The notes below the pieces were generated by a model that saw only the letters and a program-made list of their open reading frames with translations, made no database searches and was not told where the DNA came from. A stretch of 45,261 nucleotides of DNA from NCBI RefSeq assembly GCF_003591005.1, contig NZ_QYYD01000033.1, positions 1 through 45,261 on the forward strand. Direction: 5' to 3'. Below, piece by piece: positions 8,779 through 17,565 of the stretch; within the stretch, counting starts at the first letter, position 1, and each line of letters opens with the position of its first letter. Position numbers and translations under genes: made by a program. Origin of the DNA: Rhodopseudomonas palustris. GTDB taxonomy: Bacteria > Pseudomonadota > Alphaproteobacteria > Rhizobiales > Xanthobacteraceae.

Positions 8779-8803
8779 GCAGAGGACGATCCCGGAGACG
8801 ACG

Positions 8804-9124
8804 ATGTCTGTCGACAACGAGCCGATCAGTCTAGATGTGCTGGCGAGCCTATGCAGGCAGACCCTGCAGGAGACCCGCGCCACCCGAAAGGAAGTGGCCG
8901 ACGTGCGCACGCTGTCGCTGCAGACGATCGACTATGCGCGTCGGATAGAGCGGCGAGTTGCGGAGCAGCGCGACGATCTGGAACTGATGCTCAAGGCCGA
9001 ACTCGGCGGGGCGCTCGCCAACATGCAGTCGCAGTTGGAAGGCCATCTGCAGCCAATTGAAGATCGCCTCCGCGGCCTCGACGAATTGGAGCGACGGGTC
9101 GACGCGCTCGAACCGAAGCCCTGA
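8804..9124 (+). CDS. Small coiled-coil hypothetical protein
   Basis: This 106-residue protein is of unknown function. It has no signal peptide or membrane segment. From about residue 20 it is charged and helical with heptad-like spacing of L and I (TRATRKEVADVRTLSLQTID, then IERRVAEQRDDLELML), suggesting a coiled coil. The end repeats the style in LRGLDELERRVDALEP. Similar short coiled-coil proteins are common in Bradyrhizobium relatives. ATG at 8804 is chosen because GGAG sits 6 bases upstream and a TATAAT lies at 8773. It is divergent from polA with a short gap. A palindromic repeat separates it from the converging redox gene. Confidence 0.75.
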   Translation: MSVDNEPISLDVLASLCRQTLQETRATRKEVADVRTLSLQTIDYARRIERRVAEQRDDLELMLKAELGGALANMQSQLEGHLQPIEDRLRGLDELERRVDALEPKP

Positions 9125-9187
9125 CCCGGCGATCAGGTTCGCACGATACAAGATGGCCGGGGCGACACCTGGCCATTTGTTTCGTGG

Positions 9188-9303
9188 CGTCATTGCGAGG
9201 AGCGTAGCGACGAAGCAATCCAGCGCCGTGCATGGGGCCGGATTGCTTCGCGGAGCCTGTACCCGGACGGCGCGGAGCGCCGATTCGGGTACTCGCAATG
9301 ACG
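9188..9303. repeat. Interspersed palindrome CGTCATTGCGAGG, long form
   Basis: A 116-bp element with terminal CGTCATTGCGAGGAGCG and its complement CGCAATGACG, and internal inverted segments GAAGCAATCCAG / GGATTGCTTCG. It lies between two converging genes, where it could terminate both. Other copies are at 23771, 24707, 32517 and 42794. Confidence 0.85.
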
Positions 9304-9323
9304 GTGGGGCGAGCGTGGTGGCC

Positions 9324-12152
9324 CTACGCAAACCCGTGCTTCTTCTTGCTCTCCAGTTCCTGCGCCTTGAAGGCGTTAAAGCGCGGCAGGAACTTGTCCC
9401 AGTCGATGATGTGGGCGTCGATTTCCGGGCCGTCGATGCAGGCGTGCTTGCGGACCAATTTGCCGTCGATGGTGACCGGCACCATGCAGGCGCCGCACAT
9501 CCCTGTCGCATCCACCATGATCGAGTTGAGGCTCGCCACGGTCTTGACGCCGTAGGGCTTGGTGAGGTCGCTCACCGCCCGCATCATCAGCGGCGGGCCG
9601 ATCGCGATCACTTCGGCGATGGTGCGGCCGATGCCTTGCTGATTGGCCTTGATCATCTCTTCCAGCGGGCCGGTGACGAAGCCTTTGACGCCGTAGCTGC
9701 CGTCGTTCGTGGTGTAGATCAGCGACAGCTGGTCGCCGAACTCCTGCTTCAGCTTGCCGACGCGCTCGTCGTCGCCCGTCCAGAACAGGAACTCCTGGGC
9801 GCGGAAGCCGGCGATCAGCGTGACGTGATTGCCGAGCCGCAGGTGCTCGCGCATGATCGGATAGACCGGTGGCAGGCCGACGCCGCCGGCGCAGAACACC
9901 ACGGTCTGGTTGCCCTCGTAGCGATGTAGTTCGCTGGCGCGGCCGAGCGGGCCGGCGATGCCGGTGAAGGCGTCGCCGATCGCCATGCGGTTGATCTCGA
10001 GCGACGAGGTGCCCATGCCCTGCACGACGAGATCGATGGTGCCTTTCTCGGCGTCCCAATCGGCCAGCGTCAGCGGGATCAGTTCGCCCTTCTCCCACGG
10101 CAGCACGCGGACGAACTGTCCGGCCTGGGCCGAGCGCGCCACCATCGGCGCCCGCACGGTGAACTCGACGATGCCGCCGGCGAGCGGCACCTTGCCGACG
10201 ATGGTCTGCTCGATCTGGCCGAGCTCGGTGTACTTGGCGGCGCGCTCGACGCGGTCCTTGATCTGCGCCGCCGTGAACGGAATCTCGCCGACGATCTCGC
10301 GTGCCGCCGCCTGGCCGTCGCCGGCGGCGCGGATCGCGGTGGAGCCGCCGCGCGCGGCGTCGCCGCCGGTGTAGACATCCTTGATCGAGGTGCGCTGCGA
10401 GCCTTCCTCGACTTCGATGGTGCCCCATTTGTTGGTCTTCAGCCCCGGCTCGGCGTCCTTCATGATCGGGTTGGCGGTGTTGCCCAGCGCCATGATCACG
10501 AGATCGACCGGCACCCGCTCGATCTGCCCGGTCGGCTTCGGGCTGCGGCGGCCGGATTTGTCCGGTTCGCCGAGTTCGTTGACGTCCAAGAGGGCGTGGG
10601 TGACGAAGTGGGTGTGGTCGTCGCCGATGAATTCGCGCGGCGCGCGTAGCACGGCGAGAGCGATGCCTTCCTCCAGCGCGTGATGCAGCTCCTCGACGCG
10701 GGCCGGCATCTCGCTCTGGGTGCGGCGATACACGATGGTGACATTGCCGCCGAGCCGCTTGGCGGTGCGCGCCGCGTCCATCGCGGTGTTGCCGCCGCCG
10801 ATCACGAAGACGTTCTTGTCTTTGACTTCCGGCAGCGGCGTCTCGTAGCGATCATCAAGCCCGCGCATCAGATTGACGCGGGTCAGGAACTCGTTAGCCG
10901 ACATCACGCCGAGCAGATGCTCGCCGGGCACGTTCATGAACGTGGGAAGGCCGGCGCCGGTGCCGACAAAAATCTTCCAGAAGCCTTCGGCCTTGAGGTC
11001 TTCCAGCGTCGCGGTCTTGCCGACCACAAAGTTCTTCACGAACCGGCCGCCGAGCAGGATGATCTTTTCGACCACGTCGTCGATCAGCGTGTTGGGCAGG
11101 CGGAATTCCGGGATGCCGTAGCGCAGCACGCCGCCGAGGTCGTGAAACGCCTCGAAGATCGTGACCGGGAAGCCTTCGACCGCCAACAAGTAAGCATTGA
11201 TCAGACCCGACGGGCCGGAGCCGACGACCGCGATGGGCGGCTTCACCGCCGCCGCCCACGGCGAGATGCGGCCGGCGAAGCGCTCATTGGCGTTCGGATT
11301 GGTGAGCTTCTGATGCTCGGGCAAGTACCATTCGAGCTGGCCGATCTCGATCGGCCGCTTGGTGTGGGTGCAGACGCCCTGACACTGCAGTTCCTGCGGG
11401 CAGACGCGGCCGGTGACGTTCGGCAGCGGGTTGCAGCTCTCGATCAGCTCCAACGCTTCGCGATGCTTGCCGTTGCCCAATAGGTCCAGCATCTCGGGGA
11501 TGTGGATCTTCACCGGGCAGCCGCCTTTCGGTTCCTTCTTGCCCTGGATCAGCACGCCGAGTTCGCACGGCTTGTCGTCGCACTGCTTGTCGCGCATCAC
11601 CTCGAGCCAGACGAACAGCTCGCACTCGCGCAAGCTGTAGCCGATCGACTGGTACCCGAGGTAGCCCTGGTTGACGAGGTCGAAGTCGACCGCGCGCTGT
11701 TCCGCCGGGCGGATATAGGGCGGGATGAACGCTTCGCCCGGCCAGCCTTCCGACAGGTTCTCGAACATCGGGTAGCGACCGCGCAGGTGCACGTCGATCG
11801 CCTTGATGAACTTGCGCTTGAACTTCAGCGGCAGCGCCCAGATGAAGCGCTGCAGGATGATGCTCATATCATCGCCGCGGGCGAGCAGAGCCCACAGCGT
11901 GGTGGTGAAGGCTTCACCGAGCTCCGGCTGCTGGAATTCCCAGACGATGGCCTGGGTGCCGTCGGCGATGAACATGCTCCGCAGCGACGCCGGGTCGTTG
12001 ACCAGGCGCTTCTGCAGCAGCGCAAGCTGCTTCTGGAACACGCCGACCGCTTCGCTGGCCTGCAGTTCTTCCAGCTCGGTCTGCGAGCTTTCCAGCGCGC
12101 TGCGCGCCTGCTGATAGCGCAGCACGTCGTTGGACACGGAGATGCCGCTCAT
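9324..12152 (-). CDS. NfnAB/SudAB-type fused NAD(P)H:ferredoxin oxidoreductase
   Basis: This 942-residue flavo-iron-sulfur protein fuses two subunits normally separate. Residues 1 to about 195 are an extension I do not recognise. Residues 200-600 resemble GltD/NfnB: a cysteine-rich [4Fe-4S] region (GRVCPQELQCQGVC near 245), an FAD-binding VVGSGPSGLINAYLL near 309 and an NADPH-binding VIGGGNTAMDAART near 452. Residues about 640-925 resemble SudB/NfnA: a ferredoxin-reductase FAD/NAD module (GQFVRVLP, CAGGVGLPP) and a [2Fe-2S] motif MCGAC...HAC near 886-901. The likely role is electron exchange between ferredoxin and NAD(P)H. Its ATG overlaps the stop of the upstream PFOR gene by four bases (ATGA), so the two are translationally coupled. 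Bifurcation, as in NfnAB, is possible but unproven; a simple ferredoxin:NADP reductase is the alternative. Confidence 0.88.
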   Translation of the reverse strand: MSGISVSNDVLRYQQARSALESSQTELEELQASEAVGVFQKQLALLQKRLVNDPASLRSMFIADGTQAIVWEFQQPELGEAFTTTLWALLARGDDMSIILQRFIWALPLKFKRKFIKAIDVHLRGRYPMFENLSEGWPGEAFIPPYIRPAEQRAVDFDLVNQGYLGYQSIGYSLRECELFVWLEVMRDKQCDDKPCELGVLIQGKKEPKGGCPVKIHIPEMLDLLGNGKHREALELIESCNPLPNVTGRVCPQELQCQGVCTHTKRPIEIGQLEWYLPEHQKLTNPNANERFAGRISPWAAAVKPPIAVVGSGPSGLINAYLLAVEGFPVTIFEAFHDLGGVLRYGIPEFRLPNTLIDDVVEKIILLGGRFVKNFVVGKTATLEDLKAEGFWKIFVGTGAGLPTFMNVPGEHLLGVMSANEFLTRVNLMRGLDDRYETPLPEVKDKNVFVIGGGNTAMDAARTAKRLGGNVTIVYRRTQSEMPARVEELHHALEEGIALAVLRAPREFIGDDHTHFVTHALLDVNELGEPDKSGRRSPKPTGQIERVPVDLVIMALGNTANPIMKDAEPGLKTNKWGTIEVEEGSQRTSIKDVYTGGDAARGGSTAIRAAGDGQAAAREIVGEIPFTAAQIKDRVERAAKYTELGQIEQTIVGKVPLAGGIVEFTVRAPMVARSAQAGQFVRVLPWEKGELIPLTLADWDAEKGTIDLVVQGMGTSSLEINRMAIGDAFTGIAGPLGRASELHRYEGNQTVVFCAGGVGLPPVYPIMREHLRLGNHVTLIAGFRAQEFLFWTGDDERVGKLKQEFGDQLSLIYTTNDGSYGVKGFVTGPLEEMIKANQQGIGRTIAEVIAIGPPLMMRAVSDLTKPYGVKTVASLNSIMVDATGMCGACMVPVTIDGKLVRKHACIDGPEIDAHIIDWDKFLPRFNAFKAQELESKKKHGFA

Positions 12153-15100
12153 CGGATGATCTCCGCGTCGCAGTTCGCCGCCGCGCGGCTGAGCTTGGCC
12201 GACAGCTCCGGCGTCACCTTGAGCTTGCCGAACACGCCGGGAATAACGTGCGCGACGTCTTTCGAGGCGCCGCCGACCATGATCTTGGTGAGCTCGAACA
12301 CCTCAGGCACGTCCTGGTAGCAGCTCTTGCAGTTGGTGCATTTGTCCAGATCCGCATCGTCGATGTGGATCGGCTCGCCGCCGTTGCCGTTCGCCGCCTT
12401 GGCGCCGTTGTTCGGCGCTGCCGCCGCCGGAGCCGCCGCAAAGCCGTTCATCAGCGCACCGAAGCCGCCGGCCGCGGGCGCGTTGGACGAGGCCGCCAGC
12501 TCGCTCATGCCGCGCGCGATCTGATCGAGCGAGCTTTCGCGCGCCTTGACCTGCTCCTCGTACTGGTGCTGCAGCGCGCTGAGCTCCGCGCTATGCGCTT
12601 CGTCGAGCGCGCGAACGTCGAAACCGGCCAGCACCTGCAGGGTGCGCCAGTATTTGCGCCGCTCTTCCACCAGTGCCACGACGCTGTCGCCGACCGACAG
12701 CTTGACCAGCTTCTTGTCGCCGTCGGTGGTGGTGATGAACGGCGTCTTGCCGGCACGCGCAGCGGCGTCGAGCGCGACGTACTCGTCGATCGGCAGCGCG
12801 TCCGCGTCCTTCTTCAGCGGCTTGAACTGCTTGCGGAAGCGGACTTCGGTATAGGCGAAGTCAGCCGGCGTCAGCTTGGTCTTGAGCAACTGCGTCGCGC
12901 CGTTCTCGTCGATGTATTCGATCGACTTCGAGGCCCAATCCTGATCCGGCTCCGGGTTGCCGTCGAGCGAGAACGCGCGCTCGGTCTTGCCGACTTTGCG
13001 CGGGTCGTGGACGAACACCGGATTCATCCGGCTCTCGACTGCGAGGCGCGCCTGGCGGCTTGCCGCGGCGTCGCCGATGCCGTGCTCGGCCTGGCATGGC
13101 GTGTAGACGTCGAGTACCGCCGGCGACGAGCTGTGGTTGAGGAACTCCATCACGTTCTTCAGGAAGTGGCCCTGCAGCGCGGTCGCGGTCTGCACCACCA
13201 ACACGCTGGGATGGAACGAGGCGATCAGGCCGAGCTCCTTGCGGGATTCCTGCTTGCCGTGCTGGGCGACGCCGAACCGAGACAGGTCGGAATCCTGGCC
13301 GGTGAGGCTGGCGGTCGAAGTCTGGCCGCCTGTGTTGGAGTAGGCGCCGGTGTTCAGCACCACGACCTTGATCGGCGTCTTGGTGGCGAGCAGCCGCGAC
13401 AGCGCGCCGAAGCCGATGTCGTAGGTGGCGCCGTCGCCGCCCATGCTGAGCACGGTCGGCAGCATCGCCCGTTCTTCCGGCGTGAATTCGCTCCAGCCGA
13501 AATAGCGGAAGTAACCATCATGCTTGGCCGCATTATAAGCGTCGGCAAGCTCCAGCTTCGCCACGCGCAGCGCGCGGAAATCTTCCGTCGCCTTGGCGGT
13601 GAGGCCTTCGAAGATGCCCTTGGCCACCGCGGGCGTGTCCTGGAACAGGCTGTTCACCCACGGGTCGGTGTAGGGGTTGAACGGGAAGGTCGAGGCGTAC
13701 ACGCTCGAACAGCCGGTGGCGTTGGCGATCACCATGCCGGACGGGCCGTTGCCGGTCGGGCCGCTCTCGTAATTGTAGAGCCGCTTCTCCAGCGTCTTCA
13801 GCGCCGCGTCGATCCGCGCGACGCGGGCGGTGTCGGCGGCGACCTCGGCGCGCTTGGCACTGAGCTGATCGATCAGGCTTTCCAGTTCGCGGGTATGGTC
13901 CTTGCGGCGCTTGTCGTGGATCGCGTGGTTGGTCGAAGTGACGAGGCGGATCGCGGTGACTTCGCCACAGCCGCGGCAGGCGCCGTGGCCGCCGGTGGTG
14001 GCGTAGTAATTGGCGCGATCGAGCATCAGGCGCTTGGTCTCACCCTCGGGCTTCGTCGCGCTTTCGGTGAAGCGCGCCGGGGTGTTCGGCGTGCGGCTGA
14101 GAAATTCGAACCGGGCCTGAAGTTGCTCCAGCATCGGCTCGTCCTGCTCGCGATCGACCAGCGCGCCGGGGCCGCAGACGTCGATACATTCGAGACAGCC
14201 CGAACACTTCCACGGATCGACGCTGACTGAGTAGAGGCCGCCGGTGCCTGGCTGACTCTTTTCCATCGCGTCGAAGAACGGCCGGGTGCGAGCCACCGGA
14301 TACACGGACAACACCGCCGACAGCTTACCGAGGTTGCGGTTCAGCGTGGCGTTGTCGAGTTGCAGCGACTCCGCCGCTTGCGCCACGATGTCGGCGAATG
14401 GCTTGTCGTCCTTAGCCGAACGATACACATCGCGGATCGCTTCGGTCAGCGCCGGCACCTTGTCACGCAACGCATCCTGCTGAGCCGGCGCGATGTCCAG
14501 CTGCTTGATCGCGGTCAGCAGCAATTCGTGGATGTCGTGCACCGCGTTCGGGATCGCGGCGTCAGGACAAACCAGCGCGCATTCCATGCAGCCGGTGCAG
14601 AGATCAGCCTTGAACTCCGGCACGTTGCGGCGGAACAGGCCCTTGTCCTTGGCGGCCGCGGAGCCGGCGGGCATGAACATGCCAATGCCCGGCAGCACCG
14701 GCGCATCCGCAATGGTGCCGTCGCGGAACGGGCCGGCCAGCACGTCGTCGTAGTACTCCGGATCGAGGAAGCCCGACGCCTGCGCCGGCGCCGCGGCGCG
14801 GCACATCGAGGCGGAGATCGAGGCATCGCGCCTCGCCCTCGGGGCCGCCTTGATGGCGTCCTCGCTGAATTCCGGCGCGTCGACATCGACCTTGTGGGTG
14901 GCCTCCAGACCCTCGCGGATCACCGCCATGTTGCCTTCGACGATGTCGCCGCCCTTGGCGCCGAACTTCTTACCGATCTGCTGGCGGATCTTGTTGAGCA
15001 TCGCCTCCTGCGAGGCGTCCGCCACCACGCGATCGACGTTGCCGCACACCGCGCCGATGAAGGCGATGCCCATCATGCGGGTCTCGAGTTCGGCGGTCGG

Positions 15101-17137
15101 CGCGTGGCGCTTGGCCACCGCGAAGGCGTCGATGACGTAGAACTTGATGGCCTTGTCGCGGATGGTCTGGCGCGCCTTGGCGGGCAGATCACGCCACACT
15201 TCGAGCGCCGTGAGGTTGGTCTGCAGGATGAAAGTGCCGCCGGCGACCAGGCCGCGCAGCGGATTGGTGTGGACGAACACCTTGTGGTCGGGCGAGATCA
15301 CGATCTCGACGTCTTCCAGCTCGGCGTTGGTGATCTTCACCGGCTCCGGCGACAGCGTGATGTAGTAGTTGGTCGGCGCGCCGCTCTTCTCCGAGCCATA
15401 TTTCGGCGCCGACTTCGAATGCATGTCGAGCGCGCCGGCCAGGATGTCGGTCAGCAACTTGCCCGACGCGATGGTGCCGTAGCCGCCGATCGAGTGGAAG
15501 CGGATGCGGAACGCGGACGGCGGCAGCAGGTTCGGGTTCGGCCCCGTTTCCAGCGCCATGTATTGCGTTTCGGGATACGCCGCCTTCAGCCGGTTCTGGA
15601 GCGCCTCCATGCGCGGCGACGCGTTCTCGGTGAAGAACCTGGTGCCGAGATACACGAACGGCGCAGAGTCGGTCTTCTCCATATTGGCGTAGCAGGCGAT
15701 CAGGTCGCGCGGCTGCAGGTCGTGGCCGCCGAGGCCGAAGATCGCGGTGGTGATCTTCGGCAGCTTGGCCAGCGCCGGAATGCCGGCGTGACGCACGCCG
15801 GCATCGCCGTTCTCGCGCGCCTTGCACAGCGCCTGGGTGACCAGCTGGGTCAGCGCAGTGACGTCCGAGCGCTCCAGCACGGTGACGGCGGTCTTGCCGG
15901 CCAGCGCCGCGACCAGTTCGGCCTCGGGGAAGGGCTGCAGCATCTTGATCGACACCACGCCGACCTTCTTGCCCTGCGAGCGCAGATAAGCCGCGACCGC
16001 CTCGGCGTCATCGGTGACCGAGCCGAGCCCGACCACGACGTGCTCGGCATCGTCGCACATAAAAGTCATCACCGGCTTGTACTCACGCCCGGTCAGCGCC
16101 GCGTACTCCGCCATCGCTTCGGTGACGAAGCGCGGCACCGCATTGACGAAGTGAGTGCGGTGATCGACTGCGCCGGCCTGGAAGTCCGGCTGGTTCTGCA
16201 CGCCGCCGGTGAGGCCCGGATTGTCGATATCGACCAGCGCCGGCACCAGCTGCCGTGTGCCTTTCTCCGGTGCGTTGATCCACTGCCGCTTCCACGGCCC
16301 GCGCAGTTCTTCCGGCGCGTAAGCCAGCGTCTCGGCGACGATGGCCCCGTCGTTGTCGGCCTCGATCGCGTCGGCGTTGTCGTCCAGAAACTTCTTCAGC
16401 GACGCGAGATCGGCCGCGACGAAATCAGTTTCGTGCCGCAGCAGATACTGCTTGAGCTGGAACACGCGGCCCTTGGCTCCGAACAGCATCTCCTGCGCCA
16501 CGGTCGGGCACTTGATGCGGCCGGCCGGATCGCCGAGAAATTCGCGCAGCAGTTCCGGCTCCGGCATCAGCGCTTCGCTGAGCATGTGCGAGGTCGCAAA
16601 GCCGTCCATCGCATTGGCGACCGGGATCAGCGAGGTGGCGGCGACCTTGTAGGAAATTGCCGCGAGATCGGCGGCTTCCTGCGGATTGGAGCCGAACAGA
16701 ATCGTGTAGCCGGACGACAGCAGCGCATAGACGTCGTCGTGGCCGGCCATCACGTTGAGCGAATGCTTCGACACGACGCGCGCGGCGACCTGCAGCACGA
16801 AGCCGCCGACCTTCTTGCCGACAGTGACGTAGTGCGACTCCAAGCCGTACAGAATGCCCTGGCTTGAGGAGGCGTTGGAGATGAACTTAGCCCCGGTCAG
16901 CGCGGCGCCGAGCGCGCCGGACTGCGCCGAGTGCTCGCCTTCCGGCTCGAAGAAGAACGGATGCTTGCCCCAGACGTTGCAGCCGCCGGAGGAGCGGAAC
17001 GCCTCATAGATCTCGGAGATCTCGGTCGAGGGCGTGATCGGATAGCCGATGACGCCGCCGCAGACATGCCCCATCACCTGCGCCACCGCGCCGTTGCCGT
17101 GGATCACTGACGGAATGCCGGGGTATTTTGCGTTCAT
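12149..17137 (-). CDS. nifJ: Giant pyruvate:ferredoxin (flavodoxin) oxidoreductase with C-terminal ferredoxin
   Basis: At 1662 residues this is some 450-500 longer than usual single-chain PFOR. Domain order is the standard one: alpha part (GVIGYPITPSTEISE near residue 30), gamma part (SIGGYGTIASGKLLTDIL near 560), a double [4Fe-4S] part (CTGCMECALVCP near 847, CSGCLECIDVCG near 983) and the thiamine-diphosphate part (GACRGCGEVTA near 1056, GGDGATYDIGFGAL near 1236). Extras are about 130 residues between the two cluster motifs, a charged coiled coil near 1080-1115, and a Pro/Ala/Gly linker leading to a C-terminal ferredoxin (CTNCKSC near 1602, last Cys in NCDAEII). It should interconvert pyruvate + CoA and acetyl-CoA + CO2 with ferredoxin. 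ATG 17137 fits the conserved N-terminus, although the frame is open to 17320. The nifJ name is by family only. Confidence 0.9.
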   Translation of the reverse strand: MNAKYPGIPSVIHGNGAVAQVMGHVCGGVIGYPITPSTEISEIYEAFRSSGGCNVWGKHPFFFEPEGEHSAQSGALGAALTGAKFISNASSSQGILYGLESHYVTVGKKVGGFVLQVAARVVSKHSLNVMAGHDDVYALLSSGYTILFGSNPQEAADLAAISYKVAATSLIPVANAMDGFATSHMLSEALMPEPELLREFLGDPAGRIKCPTVAQEMLFGAKGRVFQLKQYLLRHETDFVAADLASLKKFLDDNADAIEADNDGAIVAETLAYAPEELRGPWKRQWINAPEKGTRQLVPALVDIDNPGLTGGVQNQPDFQAGAVDHRTHFVNAVPRFVTEAMAEYAALTGREYKPVMTFMCDDAEHVVVGLGSVTDDAEAVAAYLRSQGKKVGVVSIKMLQPFPEAELVAALAGKTAVTVLERSDVTALTQLVTQALCKARENGDAGVRHAGIPALAKLPKITTAIFGLGGHDLQPRDLIACYANMEKTDSAPFVYLGTRFFTENASPRMEALQNRLKAAYPETQYMALETGPNPNLLPPSAFRIRFHSIGGYGTIASGKLLTDILAGALDMHSKSAPKYGSEKSGAPTNYYITLSPEPVKITNAELEDVEIVISPDHKVFVHTNPLRGLVAGGTFILQTNLTALEVWRDLPAKARQTIRDKAIKFYVIDAFAVAKRHAPTAELETRMMGIAFIGAVCGNVDRVVADASQEAMLNKIRQQIGKKFGAKGGDIVEGNMAVIREGLEATHKVDVDAPEFSEDAIKAAPRARRDASISASMCRAAAPAQASGFLDPEYYDDVLAGPFRDGTIADAPVLPGIGMFMPAGSAAAKDKGLFRRNVPEFKADLCTGCMECALVCPDAAIPNAVHDIHELLLTAIKQLDIAPAQQDALRDKVPALTEAIRDVYRSAKDDKPFADIVAQAAESLQLDNATLNRNLGKLSAVLSVYPVARTRPFFDAMEKSQPGTGGLYSVSVDPWKCSGCLECIDVCGPGALVDREQDEPMLEQLQARFEFLSRTPNTPARFTESATKPEGETKRLMLDRANYYATTGGHGACRGCGEVTAIRLVTSTNHAIHDKRRKDHTRELESLIDQLSAKRAEVAADTARVARIDAALKTLEKRLYNYESGPTGNGPSGMVIANATGCSSVYASTFPFNPYTDPWVNSLFQDTPAVAKGIFEGLTAKATEDFRALRVAKLELADAYNAAKHDGYFRYFGWSEFTPEERAMLPTVLSMGGDGATYDIGFGALSRLLATKTPIKVVVLNTGAYSNTGGQTSTASLTGQDSDLSRFGVAQHGKQESRKELGLIASFHPSVLVVQTATALQGHFLKNVMEFLNHSSSPAVLDVYTPCQAEHGIGDAAASRQARLAVESRMNPVFVHDPRKVGKTERAFSLDGNPEPDQDWASKSIEYIDENGATQLLKTKLTPADFAYTEVRFRKQFKPLKKDADALPIDEYVALDAAARAGKTPFITTTDGDKKLVKLSVGDSVVALVEERRKYWRTLQVLAGFDVRALDEAHSAELSALQHQYEEQVKARESSLDQIARGMSELAASSNAPAAGGFGALMNGFAAAPAAAAPNNGAKAANGNGGEPIHIDDADLDKCTNCKSCYQDVPEVFELTKIMVGGASKDVAHVIPGVFGKLKVTPELSAKLSRAAANCDAEIIR

Positions 17138-17338
17138 GGGGTCGTTCCATTTTGACTGGCGCAGCGGAGCGTCGCGGCCGTGCCTGAGGAGAAGCGTTTC
17201 CTGGCCGCGGCGGCTGCGCAGCAGCGGACGGCGGGCCTCGTTTTGATCTGCAGAAGCGGCTTTCGGCGGGGGCAAACCTCCGCGGTGGTAAAGCCGTAGC
17301 CTTGTGCGGTGCACTAGCACGGGCTTTGAAAACCCGAT

Positions 17339-17352
17339 TTGACGCGCATCAA
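17339..17352. promoter_or_regulatory. FixK/FNR-type box upstream of the PFOR operon
   Basis: TTGACGCGCATCAA fits the FNR/FixK consensus TTGAY-N4-RTCAA at every constrained position on both strands. It is 202 bases upstream of the PFOR start and 214 bases upstream of the DUF2478 start, so it could serve either gene. It suggests induction under low oxygen. Confidence 0.7.
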
Positions 17353-17481
17353 AAGAAAAGGTTTTGCCGTCGTTTCTGAAATATAATTACAAGATCGGTT
17401 CTGCGACGCACCCGCAGGTCGAATGATGCCCGTCACCACTGCCCGTTGCAGCTAAAGGAGAAATTGCCGCGTCACCGCTCT

Positions 17482-17505
17482 CGTTATATACTTGTCTATA
17501 CGACG
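17482..17505. promoter_or_regulatory. Candidate Mo-box (ModE site) upstream of DUF2478 gene
   Basis: CGTTATATAC, four bases, then CTATACGACG form an imperfect palindrome (CGT-nn-TATA in each arm) like known ModE sites. The left nine bases, CGTTATATA, are identical to the left arm of the mop/modE site at 22908. It lies 60 bases upstream of the DUF2478 start. Confidence 0.55.
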
Positions 17506-17565
17506 TGTGCTGACGCTGTTGGCATCAGGATGCCCGGGAGCGCTCACGCGACCGGTGGAGGACCG

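Larger units (their letters stand above)
17138..17565. other. Divergent regulatory region PFOR / DUF2478
   Basis: These 428 bases between divergent genes hold a FixK/FNR-type box at 17339-17352, an AT-rich patch with TATAAT at 17382-17387 and a candidate Mo-box at 17482-17505. No gene is apparent. I looked for a sigma-54 promoter (TGGCAC-N5-TTGC) in both orientations and did not find one, so NifA control is not supported by sequence. Confidence 0.6.

Noticed and set aside
14360-16867. Long open frame opposite the PFOR gene
   Set aside because: Antisense to a clearly recognisable enzyme; Arg/Gly/Val/His-rich and without motifs. The same applies to the frame at 12248-14230.
17138-17340. NifA/sigma-54 promoter for the PFOR gene
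   Set aside because: No TGGCAC-N5-TTGC in either orientation and no convincing TGT-N10-ACA pair; the FixK-type box is the better supported element.
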